Part shown: piece after piece, positions 8,944 to 17,041 of the stretch
Layout: each line of letters starts with the position of its first letter
Position numbering within the stretch: the stretch's first letter is position 1
Source: Streptomyces sp. NBC_00377
GTDB taxonomy: Bacteria > Actinomycetota > Actinomycetes > Streptomycetales > Streptomycetaceae
Assembly: GCF_036075115.1 (NCBI RefSeq)
Contig: NZ_CP107958.1
Coordinates: 8,060,001-8,124,000, forward strand
Direction of reading: 5' to 3'
Length of the DNA: 64,000 nt
The notes under the pieces: generated by a model
Seen by the model: only the letters and a program-made list of their open reading frames with translations
Told to the model about the DNA's origin: nothing
Databases searched by the model: none
Translations under genes and position numbers: made by a program

Positions 8944-9738
8944 ATGACCGACTCGGCGGACTCCCCCTCGTTCCGGCTCGCGTACGTCCCCGGAGTGACG
9001 CCCGCCAAGTGGGTGCGGATCTGGCACGAGCGTCTGCCTGACACGCCCCTCACCCTCCTCCAGGTGACCCTCGCCGAAGCGTTCGAGGTCCTGCGCGACG
9101 GGGCGGCCGACGCGGCCTTCGTGCGGCTCCCGGTGGACCGTACGGTGTTCAGCGCGATCCCCCTCTACACGGAGACGACCGTCGTCGTGGTGCCCAGGGA
9201 CCATGTGCTCACGGCGGCCGAGGAGGTCACCCTCGAAGACCTCGCCGACGAGGTGGTCCTGCACCCCCTCGACGACGTGCTCGGCTGGGAGCGGCCGCCC
9301 GGCGAGGCCGCCTTCGAGCGCCCGGCGACCACCGAGGACGCGGTCGAGCTGGTCGCGGCGAACATCGGCGTCCTGGTGGTGCCGCAGTCCCTGGCCCGCC
9401 TCCACCACCGCAAGGACCTGACGTATCGCACCGTCGTCGACGCCCCCCGGTCGGACGTCGCCCTCTCCTGGCCCGAGGAGGCGACCACCGAGCTGGTCGA
9501 GGACTTCATCGGCATCGTCCGGGGCCGCACCGTGAACAGCACCCGGGGCCGCACCCAGCAGGCCCCGGCGCAGGAGCGCAAGGGCGAGCGGCGCACGCCG
9601 CAGTCCGGCGGCACGCCCCGCAAGGGAACGACGGGCGGCGCGGGTGGCCGCGGCCGCAGTGGAAGTGCGAAGGGCGCGGGTGCGAAGGGCGGCGGCCGGC
9701 GCGGGACCGGCGGCGGCAAGCCCCGCCGCCGGTCCTGA
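8944..9738 (+). CDS. Stand-alone LysR substrate-binding domain with basic tail
   Basis: A 264-residue protein whose first ~195 residues form a periplasmic-binding-like LysR effector domain: FRLAYVPGVTPAKWVRIWHE, then LPLTLLQVTL-type strands, VVVVPRDHVLTA, and VAANIGVLVVPQSLARLHHR. It starts directly at this domain, so the N-terminal winged helix of normal LysR regulators is absent. The last ~70 residues are a disordered Lys/Arg/Gly-rich tail (GGGRGRSGSAKGAGAKGGGR region) that could bind nucleic acid non-specifically. The gene is divergent from DUF5997. It may be an effector-sensing partner protein; that is inference. Similar HTH-less forms are known in Streptomyces annotation. Confidence 0.85.
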   Translation: MTDSADSPSFRLAYVPGVTPAKWVRIWHERLPDTPLTLLQVTLAEAFEVLRDGAADAAFVRLPVDRTVFSAIPLYTETTVVVVPRDHVLTAAEEVTLEDLADEVVLHPLDDVLGWERPPGEAAFERPATTEDAVELVAANIGVLVVPQSLARLHHRKDLTYRTVVDAPRSDVALSWPEEATTELVEDFIGIVRGRTVNSTRGRTQQAPAQERKGERRTPQSGGTPRKGTTGGAGGRGRSGSAKGAGAKGGGRRGTGGGKPRRRS

Positions 9739-9752
9739 CGCGTCCCCCGCGG

Positions 9753-12539
9753 TCAGGGCACGTACGTCGCCCCGTCGGCGGTGCTCACCACCTTCGCCCC
9801 GTCGGCCGCGCCGAGCAGACCGGCGGCCACCCACGCGTCCACCACCGTCCGCACCCGCGCCACCAGGGCCGGCTTCCCGGTGAACGGAGCCCCCGCCCAC
9901 ACCTCGTCGAGCAGCGTGGTGCCGCCTGCCTTCGCCGGGTTGGCCACGCCGGAGTCGGTGTTCCCGAAGACGATCCGGGGCTCGGCCCGGCGTACGTAGG
10001 CGTGCGTCGGGTCCTCGGTGCCCTCGAAGAAGGGGGCGAACTCGGTCCCGTCGAGGGTGTAGTGCAGCGGTTTCCCGCTCACCGGCGTGAGGGAGGGCAG
10101 CAGGTCACCGCTCAGGGCCGCGTTGCGGTAGAGGCCGAACTCCAGGTACGCGGTCGCGGAGTTGCGGGCGACGAGGTTGACCGGGCCGTGGAACAGGGTC
10201 TGAAGGGCCGGCTCGTCCGGCGTCTTCTCCGCCCGGAGCCGGAACGGCATCGCCACCCGGACGACGTCCCCGTCGCGCCAGGTCCGCGACACCGTGAAGT
10301 AACTCCCCGGCGTCGGCGCCCCGTCGGCCCTGCGCCCGTTGACCGTCACCTGGAAACCGGCCGTCGCCCAGGACGGCACGCGCAGCCGCAGCGCGAACGC
10401 GGCCCTGCGGCCCCGGACCGTGAGGGTGCTGCCCTGCTCCCGCGGGAAGTCGGTGCTCTGCGTGAGAGTGATCCCCTTGTCGGCCCAGGTGAGCGTGGAC
10501 GGGCTGTAGAGGTTGACGTACAGCGCGCCACCGTCGGCCGCCCGGAAGTACACGGAGTCCTGGTACTTGGTGGCGCTCTCCATCCCGGTGCCCTCGCAGC
10601 ACGTCGTGCCCTGCTTGGGCGTGTAGTCGCGCACGTGCCCCGGCTCAAGCCCGATGAAGTACGTGACCAGCGGCTTCTCCGCGCCCGCGGTGTCCTGCCG
10701 GGAACCGAGGACCTGGTTGTACAGGGCCCGCTCGTAGTAGTCCATGTAGGCGGGATCCTGCTCGTGGAAGAAGAGCGTGCGGCTCAGCTTCAGCAGGTTG
10801 TACGCGCAGCACGTCTCGGCCGTGGTCGCGCCGATCGTCCCCGCGACCACGTCCCGCGCCTTCCAGAACTCACCCGTGCTGGTTCCGCCGATGCCGTACA
10901 TACGGTGCGGTACGACCATGCGCCAGAAGTTCTTCGCGGCGGTGAGGTAGCGCGTCTCGCCGGTGGCGTCGTACAGCCGCACCAGCCCGGTGAAGATCGG
11001 GATGTGCTGGTTGGCGTGCAGTCCGTCGAGCGTGTCGGTGTCGGCCGCGCAGGCGTCGATGAGCTTGTCGAGGTCGAACAGCCGGGCCAGCGCGAGGTGT
11101 TCGGCCTTGCCGGACAGGGCGTGCAGATCGCAGATCGCCTCGACGATGCCGCCGAACTCGCCGCTGGAGAAGATGCCCCACATGCGCTGGAGCGTCGCCG
11201 CGGGCAGCTTCGACAGCCGGGAGTACATCCAGTCGCACATCCCGGACGCCAGGTCGAGCGCGCGGTCGTCGCCGGTGGCGAGGTGGGCGTCCAGCAGACC
11301 CCTGAGGATCTTGTGGGCGGTGTAGTAGGGCGCCCACACCTTCGTGTAGTCGCTGCCGGTCATCGACTCCAGCTGGATGAACTGGGTCTCCGGGTAGGCC
11401 GCGAGGAACCCCGGATGGCTCGGCCCGCCCCAGGTGCGGCGCAGGGTGGCGGTCAGGCCGCGTCCCGAGGCGTCCGCGAAGGAGCCGCCGGACGTCTCGT
11501 CGAAGGCGTACGAGGCGAGGTCGCCGCCCGCCGGTCCGCTCTGAAGGGCGGCGACCTGCTCGGCGGTCAGCGCACGGGACCAGACGTCGAAGCCGCCGAA
11601 GGCACCCGCGAAGACGGGGTCCGACGTGTAGTGGGACCGGCCGAGCCAGTGGCCGGTGAGGGCGCCCAGGGCGGCCGGAGTGAGGGACATGGCGGTGTTG
11701 CGGGCGACGGGCGTGCCGTCGACATACAGGGTTCCGGTGCTCCCGGTGAGCGTCACGGCGAGGTGGCTCCACTGGTTCAGCGGCAGCACCGCCGTGCCGT
11801 CGAGCCCCTGCTCGCGGCCCGCCCCGCCGGTGGTGATGGCGAACCGGGGCACCCCGCTCGCGTTGCGGGCGGCCAGGTACAGATACCGGGTCGTGTCGTT
11901 GCCGAAGTCGAAGATCCGGGTCCAGCCGGCGTCGTGGGTGGGTTTCACCCAGGCGGCGAGGGTGATCTGCGTGGCGCCGCCGAGGACGCCGGAGGGCAGG
12001 TCGACGTACCGGTAGGAGCCGCGGACGTTCTCCACGGCCGGACCGGACCTCCCGTCGGTGTTCAGCACGGAGGGGTCGTGGCGCAGGGCCTCGCGCACCT
12101 CGGTGAGCGCGCCGACCGCCGTGGCGATCCGGTCGGCGAACACCTGCTCGCCGGTGCTCGCGTACGCCTGGGAGAGCATCGTCAGGAAGTGGCCGGTGTA
12201 GTGGCCGCGCAGGTTGCCGTTGGCCTCGCCGTCCAGGCCCTCCCAGCCGCCGGGGGCGACCGCGCCGAGCGTGGAGAGGCCGGCGTTGGCGCGGAAGACC
12301 TGGAGCAGCCGGTTCACGTCGTAGCCGCGGGCGTGGTCGAGCATCAGCTTGCGCTTGGCGGCGAAGACTCCGGGGCCGAGCGCGACCTGCTCGAGGCCGA
12401 AGGGCAGGAGGGACCAGGCGGCCGGGGGCGGCAGCGCGGCCGCCGAGGCCCCGGTCGCGGCCGTGGCGGGGATCGCCGGAACGGCCGCGGCGAGTATCGC
12501 GCTCTGGAGAAGGGTCCGTCGGGTGAGGGGCGGTGCCAT
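9753..12539 (-). CDS. Secreted GH127-type glycoside hydrolase with LamG insert
   Basis: A 928-residue enzyme with a Tat-type signal (MAPPLTRRTLLQSA, then an Ala-rich stretch to about residue 34). The ATG follows GGAGGAG. The catalytic part matches GH127/DUF1680, the beta-L-arabinofuranosidase family. It has E575-T-C577-C at TTAETCCAYN and C647-C648 at GTTCCEGTG, which correspond to the Glu/Cys zinc site and nucleophilic Cys described for HypBA1 (E338, C340, C417, C418). A concanavalin-like LamG module (about residues 165-345, ITLAAWVKP to SRALTAEQV) interrupts the N-terminal part of the barrel. It likely acts on arabinose-containing plant polysaccharide outside the cell. Exact specificity cannot be read from the sequence. 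Confidence 0.9.
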   Translation of the reverse strand: MAPPLTRRTLLQSAILAAAVPAIPATAATGASAAALPPPAAWSLLPFGLEQVALGPGVFAAKRKLMLDHARGYDVNRLLQVFRANAGLSTLGAVAPGGWEGLDGEANGNLRGHYTGHFLTMLSQAYASTGEQVFADRIATAVGALTEVREALRHDPSVLNTDGRSGPAVENVRGSYRYVDLPSGVLGGATQITLAAWVKPTHDAGWTRIFDFGNDTTRYLYLAARNASGVPRFAITTGGAGREQGLDGTAVLPLNQWSHLAVTLTGSTGTLYVDGTPVARNTAMSLTPAALGALTGHWLGRSHYTSDPVFAGAFGGFDVWSRALTAEQVAALQSGPAGGDLASYAFDETSGGSFADASGRGLTATLRRTWGGPSHPGFLAAYPETQFIQLESMTGSDYTKVWAPYYTAHKILRGLLDAHLATGDDRALDLASGMCDWMYSRLSKLPAATLQRMWGIFSSGEFGGIVEAICDLHALSGKAEHLALARLFDLDKLIDACAADTDTLDGLHANQHIPIFTGLVRLYDATGETRYLTAAKNFWRMVVPHRMYGIGGTSTGEFWKARDVVAGTIGATTAETCCAYNLLKLSRTLFFHEQDPAYMDYYERALYNQVLGSRQDTAGAEKPLVTYFIGLEPGHVRDYTPKQGTTCCEGTGMESATKYQDSVYFRAADGGALYVNLYSPSTLTWADKGITLTQSTDFPREQGSTLTVRGRRAAFALRLRVPSWATAGFQVTVNGRRADGAPTPGSYFTVSRTWRDGDVVRVAMPFRLRAEKTPDEPALQTLFHGPVNLVARNSATAYLEFGLYRNAALSGDLLPSLTPVSGKPLHYTLDGTEFAPFFEGTEDPTHAYVRRAEPRIVFGNTDSGVANPAKAGGTTLLDEVWAGAPFTGKPALVARVRTVVDAWVAAGLLGAADGAKVVSTADGATYVP

Positions 12540-12680
12540 GGGTGCTGCTCCTCCGGTCCACAGATGATCACACGGTCTCGTTCGGTATCGCGAACAGTGT
12601 GCGGATGGTCGAGCAGACGTTAAAGGGGTGGCGAGGGAGCGTCAACGGTCCTGACGGGACGGAAAGTTGCGGGGCCGCGA

Positions 12681-13157
12681 CTACCTGCCGACGGCCCGCC
12701 CGATCGACTCCACCAACGGCAGCAGCCGGTGCGGCACCCGCTCGCGCAGGGCGACCTCGGTGCGGGTGCGGACCACGCCGGGCAGGCTGATCAGCTTCTG
12801 GATCACGTCTTCCAGGTGCGCGTTGTCGCGGGCCACGACCCGGGTGATGAGGTCGCCGCCGCCCGTGATGGAGAACGCCTCCACGATCTCCGGTACGGCG
12901 GCCAGCGCGTCGCCCACATCGTCGAGGTGCCCCTGTGTGACCTCGATGTGCACGAACGCGAGCACCGGGTGGCCCAGTGCGGCCGGCGAGAGCGACGGCG
13001 CCATGCCGGTGATCACGCCGTCCCGCTCCAGCCGGTCGAGGCGGGCCTGAAGGGTGCCGCGCGCGACACCGAGGAGCCGGGCGTACTCCCGCACACTCGT
13101 ACGCGGCTGCTCGAGCAGCAGACGCAGGATGCGGGTGTCCAGCTCGTCGACGGCCAT
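12681..13157 (-). CDS. Lrp/AsnC family transcriptional regulator
   Basis: A 158-residue regulator. An N-terminal helix-turn-helix (LDTRILRLLLEQPRTSVREY, then LLGVARGTLQARLDRLERDG) is followed by a RAM effector domain (VLAFVHIEVTQG, then VVRTRTEVALRERV). The ATG at 13155-13157 has GAGGAGG 7 nt upstream; an earlier GTG/ATG 15 codons upstream lacks this. Lrp proteins bind small molecules, usually amino acids, and control nearby or remote genes as octamers. It is divergent from the FUSC gene (206 bp apart), so that gene may be a target. Ligand unknown. Confidence 0.92.
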   Translation of the reverse strand: MAVDELDTRILRLLLEQPRTSVREYARLLGVARGTLQARLDRLERDGVITGMAPSLSPAALGHPVLAFVHIEVTQGHLDDVGDALAAVPEIVEAFSITGGGDLITRVVARDNAHLEDVIQKLISLPGVVRTRTEVALRERVPHRLLPLVESIGRAVGR

Positions 13158-13363
13158 CCGGAGGCCTCCTCGCACAGTCGTGATCGGCGCCGACTGTACC
13201 AATGGCCCAGCCCGAGGGACGCGGACCGGGCCACCGGCGGTGGGGGAGCCGCAGAAGGAAGTGGGCCGATGGCAGGCTGATGGCGGAGTGATCCCGCTTC
13301 CGACTGATCCATTGGCTCAGTATTCCGGAAGCCGGTTGAACCACCAGTCCTCCGGATGCTCAA

Positions 13364-14968
13364 ATGGCCGGGTCGATGGCGCTGCGGACCCCCGCGGCGC
13401 CTTTCTCATGTGCCCACCGCGCGGGTGGGGCGTTCAGGGTGGGGAAGGGGCGGGGCGACTTGCTGAAGAGGGCGTTCGTGGCACCGGATCCCGGGCGGGT
13501 GCGACTGCGGTTCGCCTCCCGGGCCGTACTCGGCATCGGGCTGGCCGTCACGCTGTGCGGCCTCGCCGGGCACTCGCTGGTGGCGGCCGTCACCGGTGGC
13601 CTGGCCGCGCTGCTCGCGCTGTTCACGGTCACGGACACCACGGGGCGCGCCAGGGCCGTGACGACCGCCCTGCTCCCGGTCGTCGGGCTGCCGGTGCTCG
13701 CCCTCGCGGCCGTCCTGCATGACCTGCCCGTGGCCCGTGACGCGGTGTTCCTCGCCGTCGTGGGCGCGGGGGTGTACGCCCGGCGCTGGGGGCCGCGCGG
13801 GCACTCGCTCGGGGTGTTCGCGTTCATGACCTTCTTCGCCGCCCAGTTCCTGCACACCGTCCCCGGTCAGCTGCCCGAGCTGGGCACGGCCGTCCTGCTG
13901 TCGGTCGCAGGGTCGTCCGCGGTGCGGTTCGGGGTGTGGCCCTACGAACGGCGCTTGCCGGTGCCGCCCGCCGTCGCGCCGCCGCCCGGCGGGACGGGGC
14001 TGGCCCGGATCACGACGCGCCAGGCGGCCCAGGCGACGGTGGGCGCCGGGATCGCCCTCTTCGTCGGACAGGCGCTGTCGGACCAGCGGTGGTACTGGGC
14101 CGTGGGCGCCACCTGGTGGGTGTTCGTCAACACCACCTCCCGCGGCGAGACCCTGGTGCGCGGGTTCCGGCGTTTCCTCGGCACCGTGCTCGGGATCGTG
14201 CTCGGCCTGGTCGTGGCCGTGCCCCTGCACGGCCAGCCGGTGGCGACCGCCGTCGTCGTCGCGGTCGGCGTCTTCGGGATCTTCTACTCGGCCGCCGTGT
14301 CGTACACCTGGATGATGCTCTCCGTCACCGTCATGGCGAGCGCGCTGTACGGGCTGCTCGGCCTGCTCGACCCGGCCCTGCTCGCCCTGCGCGTCACCGA
14401 GACGGCCGTGGGGGCGCTGGCGGCCGTGCTCGCCGTCCTGCTGGTGCTCCCGGTCACCACGCACTCCGTCACCGACGCCTGGGTGGAGCGCGCACTGCGC
14501 TGCGTCCACCTGTGCACCGAGGAGGCGGCCGCCCGGCTCGCGGGTTCCGCGACGGCGGACCCGGCCCGGCGGCTGGTCGAACTGGAACAGATCCTCGCCC
14601 GGGTGCGGATGTCCCTGGCACCGCTGGTGCATCCGCTCAGCCCCCTGCGGGCGCGCAAGGGCCGCGCCCGGCGGGTGCTGGCGCTGCTCGACGACTGCGC
14701 CCGTGAGGTGCGCGGGCTGGCCTCGGTTGCCGCCGACCCGGAGGCCTCGCACGACGCCCGGCTCGTCGCCGCCTGCTGGCGGGTGGAGGCAGCGGTCGAG
14801 GCGCTCACCGCGCCCGCGGCCGGTGGACGGCCGGGCCCGGCGGATACGGCCGTGCCCCTCGGCGCGACGGCCGAGCCGGTGCTGGCCCATCTGCACGCCC
14901 TGGAGCGGGCACTCCTCGAACTCGCCGGGCCCCTGCGCGGCTCCGGACGGGTCCCGGCAGGAGCCTGA
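13364..14968 (+). CDS. FUSC family membrane protein
   Basis: Up to 534 residues. The recognisable family starts at residue ~45 (PGRVRLRFASRAVLGIGLAV), so the true start may be the in-frame GTG at 13439 rather than this ATG; no strong ribosome site decides it. There are two blocks of 5-6 transmembrane helices (about residues 55-200 and 225-370), with the second block carrying the fusaric-acid-resistance-like motif (WYWAVGATWWVFVNTTSRGE, then FRRFLGTVLGIVLGLVVAVP). A cytoplasmic C-terminal helical region follows. FUSC proteins are aromatic-acid efflux or membrane-stress proteins; substrate unknown. It is divergent from the Lrp gene. Confidence 0.88.
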   Translation: MAGSMALRTPAAPFSCAHRAGGAFRVGKGRGDLLKRAFVAPDPGRVRLRFASRAVLGIGLAVTLCGLAGHSLVAAVTGGLAALLALFTVTDTTGRARAVTTALLPVVGLPVLALAAVLHDLPVARDAVFLAVVGAGVYARRWGPRGHSLGVFAFMTFFAAQFLHTVPGQLPELGTAVLLSVAGSSAVRFGVWPYERRLPVPPAVAPPPGGTGLARITTRQAAQATVGAGIALFVGQALSDQRWYWAVGATWWVFVNTTSRGETLVRGFRRFLGTVLGIVLGLVVAVPLHGQPVATAVVVAVGVFGIFYSAAVSYTWMMLSVTVMASALYGLLGLLDPALLALRVTETAVGALAAVLAVLLVLPVTTHSVTDAWVERALRCVHLCTEEAAARLAGSATADPARRLVELEQILARVRMSLAPLVHPLSPLRARKGRARRVLALLDDCAREVRGLASVAADPEASHDARLVAACWRVEAAVEALTAPAAGGRPGPADTAVPLGATAEPVLAHLHALERALLELAGPLRGSGRVPAGA

Positions 14969-15065
14969 GCGGGCACGGATTCCGCAGCGGCGGCTCGTCG
15001 GCCTCGCGGGTTGCTGCGGCGCCCTCGCACGGCGCGCCGACGCCCTCGTAGCGTGAGTGAGCGCG

Positions 15066-15081
15066 TCTGGTCTAGACCGCT
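15066..15081. promoter_or_regulatory. DasR-like (dre) operator upstream of lactonase
   Basis: The site contains the perfect 10-bp palindrome GGTCTAGACC (15069-15078). The DasR consensus is AGTGGTCTAGACCACT. Here the central 11 positions match and the outer flanks match partly. It ends 63 bp before the lactonase start codon, where a repressor site would be expected. DasR is the GntR-family regulator of N-acetylglucosamine use in Streptomyces. Binding is inferred, not shown. Confidence 0.6.
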
Positions 15082-15144
15082 GGTGATCGACTGCTACCGT
15101 CACCCCGAGCAGCAGCGTCAGCAGCGACCCGGGAGGGGACAGCG

Positions 15145-16185
15145 GTGGCAGACCTCGGCGGAAGGCGACGGCGGGCGTTCATCGGCTCGTTCACGGCGGC
15201 TGGAGGGCCCGGTATCGTGGCCGCCGCCGTGGACCCGGCCAGTGGCGCGCTGACCGCACTCACCAGTGTGAACGGCGTCCCCGACCCCTCCTACCTGGCC
15301 CTGTCGGCCGGCGGTGACACGCTGTACGCGGTCAGTGAGACCGTGGACGGCGCGGTGGTCGCCTACCGGGTGAACGGCGACGCGCCGGAACAGGCCGGGC
15401 CGCCCGTGCCGGTCGGCGGCAGCGGCCCCACGCACCTCAGCGTGTACGACGGACACGTCCTCACCGCCAACTACGGCTCCGGCAGCGTCACCGCCGTCCC
15501 GGTCCGCCCGGACGGCACCCTCGCCCGGGTCGCCTCCGGCGTCCTCAGACACACCGGCTCGGGTCCACACACCCGGCGACAGCAAGCCCCGCACGCCCAC
15601 CAGGTACAGCCCGATCCGAGCGGTCGCTGGGCGGTCAGCGTGGACCTCGGGACGGATTCCGTCCGGGTGTGCGCCCTGCGTGACGGGAATCCCGTCCTGC
15701 ACCGGGAGCACGCACTGCGCCCGGGCTCCGGCCCGCGCCACCTGGCCTTCCATCCGGACGGCCGGCACGCCTACGTGGTCAACGAACTCACCCCGACCGT
15801 CACCGTCTGCCGGTGGGACGCCTCGGACGGCTCGCTGAAGCCCCTGGCCGAGGCCGCGGTGCTGCCCGGCGCCCCCGCCGGGGACGCCTACCCCTCGGGA
15901 CTGGCCGTCTCGCCCGACGGCCGGTTCGTCTGGACCGCCACCCGGGGCGAGGACGTGCTCTCCGTCTTCGCCGTGGAGGGCGAGGGGGAGGCGCTGCGGC
16001 TGGTCGGCACCGTGCCCTGCGCCGGACACTGGCCGCGGGCCCTCGCCGAGTCCGGCGGTTTCCTGTACGTCGCCAACGAGCGCTCCGGCGACGTCACCTG
16101 GTTCGCGCTCGACCCGGCCACCGGCCTGCCCCGCCGGGCCGGCTCGATCCCGGTCCCCGCCGCCTCCTGCGTCGTCCTCACCTGA
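15145..16185 (+). CDS. Lactonase-family beta-propeller (6-phosphogluconolactonase-like)
   Basis: A 346-residue seven-bladed propeller of the YbhE/Pgl type. The GTG start follows GGGAGGGG by 6 nt. Blade motifs include FIGSFTAAGGPGIVAAAVDP, GPTHLSVYDGHVLTANYGSG, HQVQPDPSGRWAVSVDLGTD, SGPRHLAFHPDGRHAYVVNE and YPSGLAVSPDGRFVWTATRG. The family hydrolyses 6-phosphogluconolactone or related lactones, or acts on carboxymuconolactone; no signal peptide is evident, so it is cytoplasmic. A DasR-like palindrome lies just upstream. The segment at 15502-15566, encoding VPVRPDGTLARVASGVLRHT, is echoed in the non-coding repeats downstream of this gene. Confidence 0.9.
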   Translation: MADLGGRRRRAFIGSFTAAGGPGIVAAAVDPASGALTALTSVNGVPDPSYLALSAGGDTLYAVSETVDGAVVAYRVNGDAPEQAGPPVPVGGSGPTHLSVYDGHVLTANYGSGSVTAVPVRPDGTLARVASGVLRHTGSGPHTRRQQAPHAHQVQPDPSGRWAVSVDLGTDSVRVCALRDGNPVLHREHALRPGSGPRHLAFHPDGRHAYVVNELTPTVTVCRWDASDGSLKPLAEAAVLPGAPAGDAYPSGLAVSPDGRFVWTATRGEDVLSVFAVEGEGEALRLVGTVPCAGHWPRALAESGGFLYVANERSGDVTWFALDPATGLPRRAGSIPVPAASCVVLT

Positions 16186-16980
16186 CCCACCTCCCGGGCC
16201 CGGCCCCTGCACGGCACCCGTCCCGGCCGGCTCGAAGCGCCCCAGGACAGTCCGGGCCTGTACGGCACCCGTCCCGGCCGGCCCGATACGGCACAGACCA
16301 CCCGGCCGCACGGCACCCGTCCCGACCGGCGCGAAGCGCTGCACGACAGCCGGGCTCGCGCACCCGTCCCGGCCAGGCTTGAAGCGCTGCACGACAGCCG
16401 GGTCCGACGGCCCCCGTCCCGGCCGAACTCGTGGCGCGGCGGGAGAGTCCGGGCGGGCGGCACCCTCGCCCGGGTTGCTTCCAGCGTCCGCAGGCATACC
16501 GGCTCGGGCCCGCGTGCGGTGCTCGTCCCGGTCGAACTCGTGGCGCGGGGGGAGAGTCCGGGCAGGTTTGGGGCCCGTCCCGGTCAGCCTGGACGGCATC
16601 CTCGCCTGGGTTGCTTCCAGCGTCCGCAGGCATACCGGCTCGGGCCCGCGTGCGGTGCTCGTCCCGGTCGAACTCGTGGCGCGGGGGGAGAGTCCGGGCA
16701 GGTTTGGGGCCCGTCCCGGTCAGCCTGGACGGCATCCTCGCCCGGGTTGCTTCCAGCGTCCGCAGGCGCACCGGCTCGCGTACGGCACCCGTACCGGCCA
16801 GATGGGAAGTGGCCCGGGACACCCCGGGCCCGTACCGGCCCCCGGCGGGTTCGCCGAACGCCGGTCGCTGCCATGGCGGCCCCGGCCAGCGGAGTCGGCA
16901 GGGGCCGCGTCGGCACCGCGCGCACGGCTTCCTGCCCGCTCGTACCCGTGCGGCGCCCCGAGGGGTGCCCGCAGGGAACG
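16186..16980. repeat. Non-coding tandem-repeat region, partly derived from the lactonase gene
   Basis: Two repeat types. At 16212-16420, the core CACCCGTCCCGGCC recurs at about 16215, 16266, 16314, 16361 and 16411 (spacing 47-51 bp). At 16412-16783 there is a longer unit with a 136-bp period: two full copies plus a shortened first copy. About 65 bp of each long unit (for example 16583-16647 and 16719-16783) aligns with lactonase codons at 15502-15566, with roughly 11 mismatches by eye. The period is not a multiple of 3, so a reading frame is not kept between copies and the region does not look protein-coding. Confidence 0.85.
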
Positions 16981-17016
16981 CGAAGGGCCCGCTCCACCTA
17001 CGGAGCGGGCCCTTCG
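16981..17016 (-). terminator. Strong hairpin terminator after the CbiX-like gene
   Basis: A perfect 15-bp inverted repeat, CGAAGGGCCCGCTCC (16981-16995) with its complement at 17002-17016, and a 6-nt loop. It lies 25 bp past the stop of the minus-strand chelatase-like gene. The T-run is weak, as is usual in streptomycetes. Confidence 0.85.
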
Positions 17017-17041
17017 TTCGTGCGGCGTCCGGACGGGCGGT

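Noticed and set aside
8110..9900. Long minus-strand open frame covering the LysR-domain gene
   Set aside because: It is antisense to a clear LysR substrate-binding protein and is low-complexity. Only its last ~25 codons look protein-like and have no start.
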